Shown: positions 1 through 11,666, counted from the stretch's first letter. The stretch is DNA of 64,000 nt from Molanna angustata (GCA_963576475.1 OY754970.1:36607447-36671446); one strand, 5' to 3'. Numbers and translations are program-made. Notes: generated from the sequence alone by a model not told the origin.

Positions 1-514
1 TTGCGTTATATTTTCCACTCTTCGTCTAGCATTTCGACGATCTTGTTTTGATTGTAAGTATCCATGGAGTTTCGGTAAAACCTGCAACAAACAAAATAAC
101 ACCAAATAATTAGATAATGATGTTAAAAATAAATATTTTGAACGATCAAAGTTAAAATATGACTTTTAAACTCACGTCAAAGCCATAGATTAGATTGTTT
201 TAACGCGTTCCATAGAGAGTTCGTACAGAATGGTGCCATAATTTAAATACGTATTCCGCAGATTTATTAATAACGTTTGATAAAATTGATGTTTAAAATT
301 CCTTTTTGAACAATAATATTGTCAATTGATATTTAAAATACATTTTAAACGATAATTTTGTACTTTTTCGATTCAATTTATTTTTTATATTGGAGAAATA
401 TTTAGAATGCGTAAAATAAAATTGGGTAAAATTATTTTACTGGCAATACGCGCACATGCTAAGCGGCCACGACCACGTACAGATTGTGGAGGGAGACGTA
501 TTCAATATAATAGA
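1..514 (-). mobile_element. 5' terminal part of a second Helitron copy
   Basis: Bases about 62-514 match 41180-41634 almost base for base (I see one single-base indel). That is the 5' end of the large Helitron. The copy is in the same minus orientation and continues off the left edge. The ATG equivalent to 41184 is present near base 64, but about 110 bp present in the other copy is missing, so the reading frame shifts and stops after about 19 codons. The element ends at GA (513-514 on plus, TC on minus). The flanking base is A rather than the T expected for an A/T Helitron target, so this boundary is slightly irregular. Confidence 0.85.
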
Positions 515-1098
515 AGATACCTGTGGTTGTCTCTAAATAACAAACACGTCAATATTATAGACGAAAACAGTTTTAGTATGGACCGTGGAGATGCGATGCT
601 TGTCATACTATTTGTGTTACGTTAAACTTTATCTCCTCGTGTGGAAACTGCGTGTACAGAGGTTTAATTCAATATTTGTATAATGCAGCATAGGTTCAGA
701 CTTCAGATAAAGTTTGCAGCAGTCATGGACAACCCGTGACCCCAGGCTGTGTTGGCTGTTGCCAAACTTTCACACAGATGTTGTTGTTAACTTGTCTCAA
801 CTTTGTGAAAACTTTATATATATTCCATGATGTATAAGACAAAATTACACCTATGGGAAACATGCCTTAAATAAGAATCACCAAATTGACGTCTTTGTAA
901 ATATAAACAGGTTTAGATTTATAAATAAATTAAATTACATATAATAACTTTGTATAAACCACGAATTTTGAGTATTTACTGTCTAACGTTTTATTTATTT
1001 TCTCTCAGAAAAATACAGCTATAATTTATTTATTTTACATTACATTTATTGTCTAAAAGTTGAGCCAAAAGTGCATTCTTCATTTTAAATTATTGACT
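515..1098. other. Unassigned AT-rich sequence
   Basis: I see no coding motif, tRNA head or repeat shared with the rest of the window. The short open frame running from the Helitron end to about 625 has no recognisable protein features. Confidence 0.5.
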
Positions 1099-1205
1099 AT
1101 CATCATCATCAGTGGTTCCACAGCCCAAGGTGGGCCTTGGCCTCCTCAAGGAATAGTCTCCATTGCACCCTATCCATGGCCTTTTCTCTCCAATTCCGCA
1201 CACCA
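1099..1205 (-). pseudogene. LINE reverse-transcriptase extreme C-terminus remnant
   Basis: The minus strand reads KAMDRVQWRLFLEEAK and then AHLGLWNH-stop, followed by a GAT-repeat tail. The pattern D-x-x-W-R-x-x-x-E-E-A-x-x-H is the usual last segment of insect RTE-like and other endonuclease/RT LINEs. Only about 30 codons remain, so this is a severely 5'-truncated insertion. Clade assignment is uncertain. Confidence 0.6.
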
Positions 1206-2099
1206 GCTATTTGAAGGTCAAATTATTGATTATACACAGTTATACATAGTTGAAAAATTTATGAGAATATACAAGATAAAAGAAATTTTAAAAAGATAGA
1301 TAAAAAAATAACAAAGATATGCACAAATACAGTAAACGAGTATGTTTAAGGATGAGGAGGGGATTTTTAAATTGTGTATTAGAGTTTAAGAACATCTTTA
1401 TCTGTTTTTGATAATGTTGTAAAGTGTCATGAAAAATATCTGTATGTTTGTTTTCGAAGCTAATCGCTTCTTCCTACTTAAGGTTTAGATCTATTTATTG
1501 TTAATTGAAAGTTATGAATTACAACGAATAGATTGAATTCCATTTGAAATTTTTAAAATTAAAAAAAAATATATTATTAGTAAAAAAAAACTTATGTTCC
1601 CGAATTAAAATTGAATTTGGAATATGTTCCAGTTACCTGACCGTACGGTAAAATCCACTACCCCTTCTTCTAGTATTAACTTCGCCTACCAACGACGGTA
1701 CCACAACACACGGTTTACATATTTTTAAGATTATCATAAGTTTGTTCGGATGAGGGAGTAGGTCAGCTCTGAAACCAGTTTACATTAAATACTCAAAAGC
1801 GGTGTAAACAAAAAAAAAAATTTATAATGAATAGGTTTTATTTCATTTCTCATAGTTTATTAAAATTGTTTTTTTAAGTGTAATATTGTAAGAGTCCGAG
1901 CGATATTTTCAGGGAAAGAAATTAGGAATAACTGAAAGGACTGAAGGGAATTAGAGAGCGCAGGGACTTATATGATGAAGATACTGAAAAGGCTTTGCGA
2001 CGCATTGCGGTACTAGTTAGTTATCTATATATTAAAATCAAGTTTTGATAAAGAATTTTGTAAAAAAACATCTAACACTTTCTTTAGTCCAATTGCTTA
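1206..2099. other. Unassigned AT-rich sequence
   Basis: AT-rich sequence with A-runs near 1560-1590 and 1810-1820. I see no conserved coding pattern or shared repeat. The junction with the LINE reverse transcriptase to the right lies near 2100. Confidence 0.4.
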
Positions 2100-3491
2100 T
2101 TAGATTAGTTGTTTAATCGGCATATTCCCTTCGATTTATGAAAAAAACGATTGTAACTCCAATCTACAAGTCGGGTGATGCAAATAATGTTTCAAATTAT
2201 AGACCCATATCATTGGTTTCTTTCATTGCCAAAATTTTCGAAAAGATTATTAAAAAGCAAATGACACAATATATCTATAAAAAAAATATTTTAAGTCCCA
2301 ATCAATTTGGATTCAGAGAAAAAATGGGTACACAAGATGCTATTGCTGCACTTACAACACATGTATATAAGGCTCTTGACAAGGGACATAAATCTCTGGG
2401 AATTTTCCTCGACCTTCGTAAGGCATTTGATAGTGTGTCTCATAATAAACTGATTAATAAACTAAATACAATAGGAATTACTGGAAATGCTAAAAAAATA
2501 ATTCAAAGCTACTTATACCAAAGGAAACAGTTTGTCAGAATTAATAACCTCACAAGTGACTTCGAGACATCTCAATTCGGAATTCCGCAAGGAACCGTTC
2601 TTGGTCCTATTTTGTTTATTATCTACGTTAATGATTTGCTTAAACTCAATGTTAAGGGAAAAATTATTTCTTTTGCGGATGATACAATAATACTGAATGA
2701 AAATATAAATTGGGGAGAGGTAACTAAAGATGCTAATAATGACATTAACATAGCAAAAAAGTGGTTCAATGATAACCTATTATCTTTAAATACTGACAAA
2801 ACCTTTTTCATACCCTTCACGCTCGTTGGAGATGCTCCTAATAACCTGTTCCTGAAAATTCATCATCATGAAAGTAATGAGATTTGCCAGAATAAATGCA
2901 CTGAATTAAACCGCACGAAAAGTATAAAATATCTTGGTATCATGATCGACAACAACATTAAATGGAAAGAACAAATAAATTTAATAGTCATTAATATAAG
3001 AAAATTATATTATGTATTCATTAAATTACGTCGAATAATTCCATTTAAATCATTAAAACAGGTTTATTTTGCATTTGCACAATCTATATTACAATATGGG
3101 ATTATAGGATGGGGTGCAGCTTTCAAAACTAATTTAAAGCCTTTACAAATAGTCCAAAACACCATTGTTAAAATCATCCTTAAGAAACCTTTTGATTATC
3201 CAACAAACCAACTTTATCAGGATTTTTATGTTCTCAACATAAATTCACTTTTCAAAAGAGCCTCTCTTTACCAGATATTTAAAGATCATTTCATAAGAAA
3301 TTTATATCCAACCTCTAATTCAAGAAAACATCCAGAAGAAAGACAAACCTTGACATACCATTATTAAAAACGACTACCGGCATACATACCAAGGTGTTAA
3401 ATGGTTTAATGAGCTGACCGGTAAATATAAATTAAATACAACTGATTTTGAAAGCTATAAAAATGCTGTTAAGTCTCTTTTTATTTTATAA
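2100..3491 (+). pseudogene. Jockey/CR1-like LINE reverse transcriptase, 5'-truncated
   Basis: An open frame of 409 codons starts with ATG at 2138 and carries non-LTR RT blocks in order: NYRPISLV (about residue 21), FLDLRKAFDSVSH (about 90), GIPQGTVLGPILFIIYVNDL (about 146), the catalytic FADDT (about 181) and KYLGIMID (about 265). Just upstream, GIFPSIY is readable in another frame, so a frameshift separates this ORF from the preceding RT sequence. No endonuclease remains. After the stop at 3367 the C-terminus continues in a different frame (YQGVKWFNELTGKYKL) to a stop at 3491. The element is dead. The ATG at 2138 is not a native start. Confidence 0.85.
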
Positions 3492-3800
3492 CTTCTTAAT
3501 GGAATTGTTTAATATTTAATGTATTTTAATTGCATGTTTTTTTCTGTTCTGTATTTTAACTGCATGTTTTTTTCTGTTCTTTATTTTTCTTTGATATTGT
3601 GTACATTATTAATTTTTGATGAATTATGATAATGAAGATTAATTTTTAGTTTATATAGGAATCCCCCCCAAACCACGAGTATAAGCTCTTTTTGGGGGGT
3701 AATATGAATAAAATATTTTTTGTGTATGCTATTATAAGTATTGTAAATTGTTATATTTTATTTCTATATATATATATATAAATAAATAAATAAAATAAAT
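3492..3800 (+). other. LINE 3' UTR with hairpin and ATAAATA tail
   Basis: The region joins the LINE C-terminus to an (AAATA)n tail at 3779-3800, which marks the insertion's 3' end. It contains a tandem duplication around 3520-3580 (TGCATGTTTTTTTCTGTTCT, twice). It also contains a strong inverted repeat, a C-run plus AAA at 3664-3672 pairing with TTT plus a G-run at 3691-3699. A 3' UTR stem of this sort could be the recognition element for the LINE RT (inference). Confidence 0.65.
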
Positions 3801-5764
3801 CAAATAAGCAGTCAATAAAGGGATTTGATGTTTTTCCCATTTTTAAATTGTGTGACTTGAATATATTTTGTTTGACAATTTTCAATAAATTTTAATACAA
3901 ACAACTGAATCAACCGTAAGTTGTTGGTATCTGAATATGATCGATCTCAAATTAGCCAATATTTTGATATTTATTCTTATTTAAAAATTATTACTTAAAA
4001 TATTATATACATCTACAACTGCCAATGACGAACAAGAAAATCTTCGCCAATTTAATTATTATTTCAAATTAAATCACAAGCGTGTATGTCTCAATTAACC
4101 AAATGCCAATTTGCATGCGAAATGCTATAGGAAAATTTTCTTGTTATAAACTCCATTATCACGTATATCAGGCTTCTCATCCTAAGATTGACCTCGCTAG
4201 AAGCTGTCAGTGGCACACGCGCTATATCAAAACTTTAAAAATTGATTACCATATAATTATTAGGTATTATTATCTCCTATATGCGCAGCGACAAGAAATA
4301 AATCAGGATTCGTAATGAAAGAATATTTGTTATTCCTATCCCTCCACGAAGTTATTCTTATCCCTCCACTCCCTCTAACTTCCTGTTCAATCTAGGGAGT
4401 ATTAGTTTGTAAGTTTGGGTATTTAATAAATATACTTTTTTTTTTTTATTTTTTTGTTTGTTTGGAAACTTAACAGCTATACATTTTTAATACATAATTG
4501 TTAATAAGTATACAAAAAATAAGCCAATTATGAAGTTTCATACGGTTACATTATAATATATTATTGATTTTGGGTAATTGAGTTATTGTGTGATGGTGAG
4601 TGTATGTATGTGGGGGAAAGGGAAGGGTAATGGATATAGGATAGCGTAGATAAGGAAGGGATGAAGGTTTAAGGAAGAAACGTTTGATTTTTAACCAATA
4701 ATATAACCGATTACTGCGCGTAATTGACGTTTCACCTATATCTGTGTGGAGTTAAATATAACCGGTTGGGGGTCAAGAAAATTCAAATAGTTAAAACATC
4801 TGTTTATATATATTTATTATGTGCGTAAGTTGTTCTGCAATATGGTGTATAGAAAAGGTGATTTTGACATATTGTTCTCATTGGGCAGTTGAAAGTTGAT
4901 CGCTCATTTTATGTATATGAAAGTTTTCATTACTCTTTATATGCAACGTTTGATTTTTGTTCCGAATTGTATATAATAGACTGTTTCCAGAATTAAATAA
5001 AAACAGTCACTAATATTCTATTTTGTGTTTTTTTCTCCATTACTGCTTAACTATAATATGATTAAAAAAACATTTGAATAAACGTACTAAATTTTTTGAT
5101 TTAAGTGATTTAGACAGCCTTATTGTGTCGTTCAATTAATTAGTAGAACTGTTGAACATTTTAATTTTTCAGCATCATTTTGTTAAAATTTTCATTTTAT
5201 ATTTTGTTATAAATATAAAATTAATACGGAATCCCATTTTCCGGAAAACATTTTTTTCAAACAAATATGTAACTCAGGAATGATTTTGTAAAACTTTACG
5301 TTTGTTGTTCACGATCATTGTACGCTGAAATTTTGTAAAAATATACAATATTCCTAATATAAACTACAGCAGAATGTGTGAACTGAAACTTTAACTGGGA
5401 AGCTAGAGGCGAAAATTTTTCTCTGTTGCACTGAAACGAAAAAAAAACACACACAGAAAATTCAGTTTGTATAAACAAAAAAAAAACTATTAGAGCTTTT
5501 AACACCATTCGGATGAAATATACATTTACTTGTTCAAAATGAAACAAAGGTATATCTTCCCACCTACATGAAACTTAAAAAAAGTAAAGAGAGCGTCCTG
5601 AAAAACTATCTGTGAACCGAAAAAATAAAATTAGAATTAATTATAAAGGAAGAGAGAACCAAACGAATTAAAGTGACTTTAAATGGATTATTACTCTCCT
5701 TATCTCCGAATATTTTTTTAATTGCATGTTTGCAAACATTAGATTTTTTCCCTGTCGGGAGTCA
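3801..5764. other. Unassigned AT-rich sequence
   Basis: Nearly 2 kb with only short random open frames, none with a recognisable domain. Poly-T runs lie near 4437-4455. I see no tRNA head, no terminal inverted repeat and no clear match to other parts of the window. Confidence 0.4.
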
Positions 5765-5960
5765 AATGATATTTTTATTGACAAACTTTTAACATCTCAA
5801 TAGAGACGAAGTTGGGATATTGTAGAAAAACTAGGAACTCAAAGCACGTACAGGGCTTACGATCCGTCATCGGCTGGTTTACGTGATCACTTTATGCGCT
5901 TGCGCAACGTTCACCAATTATGCCTTCTTAGTGAGCTCCCTTATCAATGCAATTTTTGAA
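5765..5960 (+). repeat. Dispersed repeat F (arm of a foldback element)
   Basis: The segment contains CTCAATAGAGACGAAGTTGG and CATCGGCTGG, then CCTTATCAATGCAATTTT. Related copies lie at 13640-13790, 19355-19540 and, as two inverted arms, at 47781-48262. I infer that it is a single arm of the foldback seen there. Confidence 0.65.
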
Positions 5961-5970
5961 AAAAAAAATA

Positions 5971-6635
5971 TGAGTATAATTGCCTTTATTTCCATTTTTT
6001 TTTAAATATCGAAAAAACCGAAACACCCCAACTAGATAATTTAATTTTCTATAAAAAATATTCATATTGTAGAAGTACATCTCAATTTTTTTTTACAATT
6101 TTTATAAAAATTGAATTTAGTGACGACATCGCTTCATAAAATTTGTATGGCAGTCGCCTATACACAATAAATATCTAAGCAGACATAACAGTTTGATACT
6201 TCATCTCCGAACATACATACATACCATCATGCTGTTTTCATATTCTGGGTAGGAAAAAAGGACTGACCTCCATCCTATCCTATCTTGACATACATACCTA
6301 CATGTGTTGTATAGAAAACAAAATATCCCAAAATAATCAATAATTTGTATTTATGGGTTTATAGTTTGGTACTTATTCTTCAACTATACATACTATCGCT
6401 ATCGACAGTTGGATCTCATGGGTCGATGGCAGAGCGGTTAGCGCTCTGGGCTAGTAATCTAGTGGTCGAGAGTTCGAATCCTGCCTCGACCGATTTCGTT
6501 CACCTATAGCACAAGCATTTATTTGCTTATTTTAGGGAACGTAGGAAGATGTATATGTATGTACTTATTCAACAAGGACATATTCGTTTTTTATTTATTT
6601 ATTATTATTAAATATGTTACATGCAATTAGTATTA
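5971..6635 (+). repeat. Dispersed repeat E, interrupted by a SINE
   Basis: The ~420 bp sequence (ATATCGAAAAAACCGAAAC through TATCGCTATCGACAGTTGG) recurs at 45371-45800 in the same orientation and at 52118-52583 inverted. In the other copies GTTGGATCT is followed directly by a TGTTACATGCAACTAG-type sequence. Here that tail resumes only at about 6614, after an inserted SINE at 6421-6611. The class is unknown. There is no coding capacity. Confidence 0.8.
6421..6611 (+). mobile_element. tRNA-derived SINE, family 1, nested copy
   Basis: The head at 6421-6492 resembles a tRNA: acceptor-like GGTCGAT pairs with a CTCGACC-type 3' arm, followed by a D-arm box AGAGCGGTTAGC, an anticodon-like loop CTAGTAA (reads AGT, threonine-type) and a B-box GAGTTCGAATCC. 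A conserved tRNA-unrelated body follows (TTCGTTCACCTATAGCAC, GGAACGTAGGAAGATGTATA), then a TTTATT-rich tail. The T-stem pairs poorly, so this is a SINE rather than a tRNA gene. Copies: 13392-13570 (+), 43826-43955 (-), 51557-51631 (-). Confidence 0.85.
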
Positions 6636-7146
6636 ATTTAAACTATCTTAATACACCATAATATGAACTTTAAAATGAATTCAATGATTAGCAACTGATT
6701 ACAAAGGTTTAAAAACAATATACTATCCGCTTTTTAAAATTAGTTTTTCAAATGAAGTTTCAATAGCGCATGTATTTAGTTTTTTTCAATATTTTGACAC
6801 ACCTACATACGTTGTATAAATATAACATTGTTGTCAAAATTATTACTTTGTGAAACATTGATTTGTAAAATAAATACGTTGTGAAAATAAACTTTATGCT
6901 GGGCGCAGCGAGGGCTGCCATCTCCAATATTGTTGATGCCGGACAAAAACTTTTTGAAACCCCGGAAATTTGGTTGAAATTATTATTTCACGCGGACATT
7001 CCTGGAAAAACCATCATATGTATTTTTATTTTTTTATTCACATATACAGCTTGTTTGCAATGTAAACTACAGCGCCAAAAATAAAATATACACTCTTCTC
7101 ATACTGAGTAAATCTGGTAACAAATATAATTAGAAACACTCTTTTT
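6636..7146. other. Unassigned AT-rich sequence
   Basis: No family or motif recognised. A 67-codon open frame at 6881-7084 has a hydrophobic stretch but no conserved pattern, and I do not support it as a gene. Confidence 0.4.
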
Positions 7147-7708
7147 ACTCCTCACGAACCCAAGGGGATATGAGTGGGGAGATATGATTTCGCAATTTTT
7201 AAGGGTATTTTTTTTAATGCAGATTATCAACTAGTACATACCTTTCATGCTGAGATTGTATTCTGAAAGTTTCATCACGATGTATCTGTGTGTGTGCTAT
7301 GTGCTGTGTGCTGCGTGCTATGTGCTGTGTGCTATGTACGGCGTGTTTATTATACTTTATCGATTAAAGACAAAAGTACTCATTCAATTATTTTCAAATT
7401 TTGCAAATAAGTATATCTAATACTTGCTTAGACCCCATCAGATTTTGAACGATAGTGCTTATCAATTTTTTTAACTGTCAAATATTTCAAAGTGACCCCA
7501 AACTCAGGAAACTTAAAATTTAAAATTTTTATTTTCAAATTGGTAAAAAGTCATCACTGTCATAAAATGGCATTGAAGAGTTATCATGTTTTCATAATAA
7601 AATATTTGAATAAAAAATAATTTAACAAACTCATTTTATGAAAATGCTGAAAATTTTCCTTATAAAATATGAATAGGTATTTTATAGAATGACTTGTTAG
7701 TGAGGAGT
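7147..7708 (+). mobile_element. Dispersed repeat G, MITE-like
   Basis: The segment begins ACTCCTCAC and ends GTGAGGAGT, a 9 bp terminal inverted repeat. An inverted homologous copy lies at 19712-20295. Shared internal landmarks include CCAAGGGGATAT near one end, CACGCCGTACATAGCACACAGC (broken into pieces here by GTGCTRTGTGCT expansion at 7284-7345), ATCGATAAAG, AAAATATTTGAATAAAAAAT and GGCCACAACCCACTCG just outside the other end. There is no coding capacity. A non-autonomous DNA element is the likeliest explanation. I do not see a convincing target duplication. Confidence 0.6.
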
Positions 7709-9218
7709 TTAGCGTTGGCCACAACCCACTCGATTTGACATAAAATTAAAAACATAAGAACTATGTACATTAGGCTGCGCCGTCCATGAATGGCAAATTT
7801 TATTTTTTATCATATCTTAGCGAAACGGGTCTCATAAGATGCGCATAAATATTTAGATTGTAACTGCATTTTTAATTTTCAGATTCAATAGTACCTTTGG
7901 CCCTTTACTGATACTTGAAGCTGGGGCTTGTAGGACGTTTTTATAAAATATTAATTGTTTTGGATGTTTGAAATTTCTTGATTTTTCCAAACTAAATAAT
8001 ATTCGTTTGATTGCGGGTAGAGAATTTTATTATTAAACAACATACATCCGATCAAATTGACTATTATAGTGCGGCTGACAGGTCTCTCGAAATTAACCAA
8101 CACTTAAAACATCAGTTTTATTGCACTTAAAATAACATATCAATATTAATTACTGCATTGCACGTATTGAAACGAACATAAATAAATATTTTTTATATGA
8201 TTTAACTTATAGCTGAAAAATAAAAAAATGACTTTTTTGAAAACTTTGACTTCTGGTAGAGGGCCAAAAAGTAGGATTGAATATTTTTTTCATTATTTTT
8301 TATATTGACAGTATCCAAATACGCAACTTTTAAGACCTCTTTCATATGCGAATTCGAAAAAAAAAATTGTACGTCCCAGCCTTATATACAATATATACAT
8401 TCTTTATTGTGTCAAATCATTAAAAATGATAAATCATTAAATGCAGTTCATTGATTGCTGTTGCGGCTGGTGTATTCTGGAATGGGATGGCCTAGTTGTG
8501 AAGTGCTCTGACTTGTAAAGTAAGTAAGTAAGTTCATTAAATTAAAATTAAGTAACATTTTTTTCTTAATCAATCAACCGAGTTTTCATTTGTTGATTTT
8601 TGTATCCGGATGACACAGGACACTTTTTGAAAACGCCTTCTGGACGGCTTCTAAGAACCTAGGATGAATCCGTGGAATTCCGGACGGATGTGGCGGCCCT
8701 AGGTACAGCTCAATCGTTTATCAAATAACAACGCAATTCATTTTCTACCGAAACTTAAAAGTTTTTATTCTTAGCAACATGTAACTGATTTATTGAGTTG
8801 AGAATTTGACCAACTTATGATCTCGTTGGTAACTAAAAGTAAATAGCAATTTATATGTTAGAAACTGTGTAACGAATCTATTGAGAGTAACTTTAGAATC
8901 GATATTTGTATAAGAATCGTGTGCCACGGGTTTCTTCCTCCCCACGGCTCTTACCCTCGGCCAATTACTTAATTCGAACAAACAAACTCGAAACTTTTAA
9001 TTGATTTCGTTCAGCGTATCTTGACTCTCTCCCCCCCCCCGAAAAAGTCGGATTTGTTTCGCAATATCCACCACTCCGTCGTGCTTTGCCAAATATTTGT
9101 TTGGTGAAAATCCATGTTTAGGTTCAATCGCATTAGAAAAGTCTAATTGATACTGATGTTCACTCACAATTTGCTTAAACTCTAATTTTATATGTAATTC
9201 TTCTTTTACATGGTCATA
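7709..9218. other. Unassigned sequence
   Basis: Mostly AT-rich, with a C-run at about 9031-9040 and a GTAAGTAAGTAA run at 8520-8530. No recognisable gene or shared repeat, apart from GGCCACAACCCACTC just beyond repeat G, which echoes motifs at 19690 and in 25.5-26.0 kb. Confidence 0.35.
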
Positions 9219-9462
9219 TCAGGTCCCCCCGACGTTGGCGATCACTGCTGTGAAGGCATCTCTGTCCGCCGCCGCCGTCCGGAACAATTCGCCGACGTTT
9301 CTGATGCCGGTCCACTCACAAATGTTGCGGAGCCATGACATCTGACGGTTTCCTATTTTTCGGTCTCGGTGTCCCTTTATTTTACCCTTCATAATCATTT
9401 GTTGCAGCCTACACCTTTTCCCTCGTAGAACTGTGTCAACTCCTGAGTACCGCCATATTTCA
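9219..9462 (-). pseudogene. RTE-like LINE C-terminus
   Basis: The minus strand is open from about 9437 to a TGA at 9219-9221. It reads LRGKRCRLQQMIMKGKIKGH, then SWLRNICEWTGIRNVGELFR, then DAFTAVIANVGGT-stop. The pattern 'S-W-L-R-N-x-x-x-W-T-G-x-x-x-x-x-E-L-F-R-x-A' is the C-terminus of the endonuclease-reverse transcriptase LINEs common in insects. The insertion at 44880-45340 ends in the same way (VIINVGGT). The rest of the element is missing. Confidence 0.75.
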
Positions 9463-9529
9463 TGTACTTACTAATCTCAAAATAAAATAAAGATTATCTC
9501 TAGATAGCAGTCAAGTCAGCGAGTGTTCA

Positions 9530-9700
9530 GTTTCATTGGCCGCATTACCAGATAGGTAGTAACCTTATAGGTAGTGTTCCAAGTAAAAGGAACAGAGGCA
9601 GGTCTCTGGCACAAGGGTGTGACCAGATTAAAGATAAGACCAGAGAAAAGAGAAACCTGAAGACACATCGTCCTATCCACAGACAATTCAATGAATGACA
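9530..9700 (+). pseudogene. LINE C-terminus remnant, same family as 46463-47575
   Basis: The plus strand contains FIGRITR and then, after a frame change, SNLIGSVPSKRNRGRSLAQG followed by CDQIKDKTREK. This aligns by eye with DHIARREPGNLEKSIITGSV and PGKRSRGRSPALWCDQIKEM of the LINE at 46.5-47.5 kb. It is short and frameshifted, so not functional. Confidence 0.6.
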
Positions 9701-10042
9701 ACAGCAATTACCACGTTTTACCATGTTTGTTGTTATTACATTACCTGCACTTCTGTGCCATGTTTTAGCAGATACAATCATTTGCGTTCCCTCCTATCAC
9801 AAAACACATCCTCTTTCAGTCCGATGTCACTGGTCCTTTTTGCATATTTTTGAAATGCCTTATTAGTTTCCTTTGACGATGATAAACCACTAAGGCAAGC
9901 CTCTCTATTTCTAGAAGTATGGAGCAACTCTCCAACGGTGACGGTGAATATCTGTCCAAGCTCGAATATTTCGGATCCATGAAATATTTTTGCTCACACT
10001 ACGTCTTCCATCGATCTGAGCTTATCTTCATATAAATATAAC
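9701..10042. other. Unassigned sequence
   Basis: Nothing recognised between the LINE remnant and the Helitron 3' end at 10043. Confidence 0.35.
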
Positions 10043-10118
10043 TAGCGGACCCGACAGACGTCCTGCACGAAAGTTGGCTTGTCTGTCATTCACTGGTTTG
10101 ACAAACAAAAATACCACA
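10043..10118 (-). mobile_element. 3' end of a non-autonomous Helitron (family B), fragment
   Basis: On the minus strand this ends GACGTCTGTCGGGTCCGCTAG followed by T, nearly the same 3' terminus as the elements ending at 16362 and 12154. CTAG|T is a canonical Helitron 3' end. I cannot find the matching 5' TC end to the right, so only the terminal fragment is supported. Confidence 0.6.
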
Positions 10119-10170
10119 CACTATCACGGCATACCCCACAGCGACAGGTGTGCAGGTGTGGACACCAGAA
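10119..10170 (+). repeat. Dispersed repeat C (GGCATATCCCACA family), short copy
   Basis: It contains TATCACGGCATACCCCACAG and GCGACAGGTGTGCAGGTGTG. The same core is found at 17495-17612 (-), 21216-21335 (+), 30375-30498 (+) and 34098-34215 (+). Function and class are unknown. This copy is the shortest and has lost the GTGGGGTAACCA part. Confidence 0.6.
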
Positions 10171-10600
10171 AATGATAATAGAATAATCTATCCCTGCACA
10201 GCAGTTTTGCTACTCCCCTTTCGCATTCCATTTAATTTATATATATCTTGGTACACATCAATATTCTCACTCTCTCACTCTCCCCCCCCTCTCTCCTCCC
10301 CTCTTTTGAATCCCTGGATGTTATAGATTTACAAAAAGAATCAAAACATGTAACTGTGAACTGTGAAAACATGTAATAAAGAAGAAAAAAAAAACATGCC
10401 AAAAAATGTATAAAATAAATGTATAACTAAGCATGCCTTTTAAGTTCTGTCGTTTACATATTTACCGGCAGGTTTGAATTTGGAACTGTTTGATATTCAA
10501 ATTTGTTTGAATTTAGAATCTCAAAACAATTGGAAGTATTAAGATCAATGCTTTTGTTTAGTCATTGCTTCGTTTTGAATCTGTCAGGTCATGTAAGAAA

Positions 10601-11654
10601 ATGAATCTTACTAAGGAAAATGTCCGTGCAATAATTTTCTACAACTTTAAAATAGGCCTAACACGGCTTCAGTGTTTTGAAGAGATAACATCTGTGTTCC
10701 AAGATGAAGCTCCATATCTGCGGACTGTCGAACGCTGATACTTGGAATTTCAGCGTGGACATACCAGTCTTAGTGACAAATCTCGTGAAGGACGTTCAAA
10801 ATCCGCCTCCACTGAAGAAAACATCATTGCTGTGAAACAACTAATTCTCGAAGATCGTCATGTGACATATCGAGAGATAGAGGCGTTATTAGGCATCTCA
10901 GGGACAACCATTCTAAAAAGATATTGCATATGGCACTTGGTGTGAGAAAGCTAGTTTGCCGTAGGATCCGGCATTTGATTTCCGACAATAATAAGGAGGC
11001 CCGCGTCAGATGGTGTAAGAAAACTCTTCAAAGGTTCAACCGAGGAGAGTCAAATCACGTCTACGACATCATCAGTGGTGACGAATCTTGGATCTATGCA
11101 TACGATCCTGATTTAAAACAACAATCTACAGTCTGGGTCTTCCAAGATGAGCCAAAGCCAAGTAAAGTTGTTTGCTCTCGAAGCTCTTCAAAGAAGATGG
11201 AGGCCACGTTCGTTGCGAAAACTGGTCATGTTGCGACAATTGAACTTGAAGATCATAGAATAGTTAATGCTGAGTGGTATACGACAGTTTGTTTACCACA
11301 AGTTTTCGTTGAACTTCGGAAATCTAACCCAAAGCGACGCATCATCCTATACCATGATAACGCAAGCTCACACAGCGCTCGTCAAACTATTCAGATTTGA
11401 AGCAAGAAAACGTAGAAATTCTTGACCATCCTCCATACAGTCCTGACTTAAGCCCGAACGATTTCTTTACATTTCCTAAAATTAAGAAAAATCTTCGCGG
11501 TCAATGGTTCCAGTCCAGTGAAGAAGCAGTCGACGCTTTCAAGACAGCCATATTGAACACCCCTACTTTGGAGTGGAATAAATGTTTTAATAACTGGTTC
11601 GAGCGAATGGAAAAGTGTATTAAACTACGTGGTGAATACTTTGAAAAACAATAA
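10601..11654 (+). pseudogene. Mariner DD34D transposase, broken
   Basis: The reading starts at ATG 10601 (MNLTKENVRAIIFYNF). It has an in-frame TGA at 10736-10738 where mariner proteins usually have W (ER-x-YLEFQRGHTSLSD). It then reads through the helix-turn-helix region (HVTYREIEALLGISGTTI), shifts frame near 10930 (GVRKLVCRRIRH) and shifts again near 11396. The catalytic triad is preserved: D in SGDESWIY, D in YHDNASSH, and D in PPYSPDLSPNDFF, consistent with DD34D spacing. The protein ends GEYFEKQ. It would cut and paste DNA at TA sites if intact. One stop and two frameshifts make it inactive. Confidence 0.9.
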
Positions 11655-11666
11655 AAGATACTAAGA

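Noticed and set aside
407..625. 72-codon open frame on plus
   Set aside because: It crosses the Helitron 5' end (514) into flanking DNA, and the Helitron copy at 41.5 kb has a different continuation. No domain.
6421..6492. Functional tRNA gene
   Set aside because: The T-stem pairs poorly, and the same head is joined to a conserved non-tRNA body at four loci, so it is a SINE.
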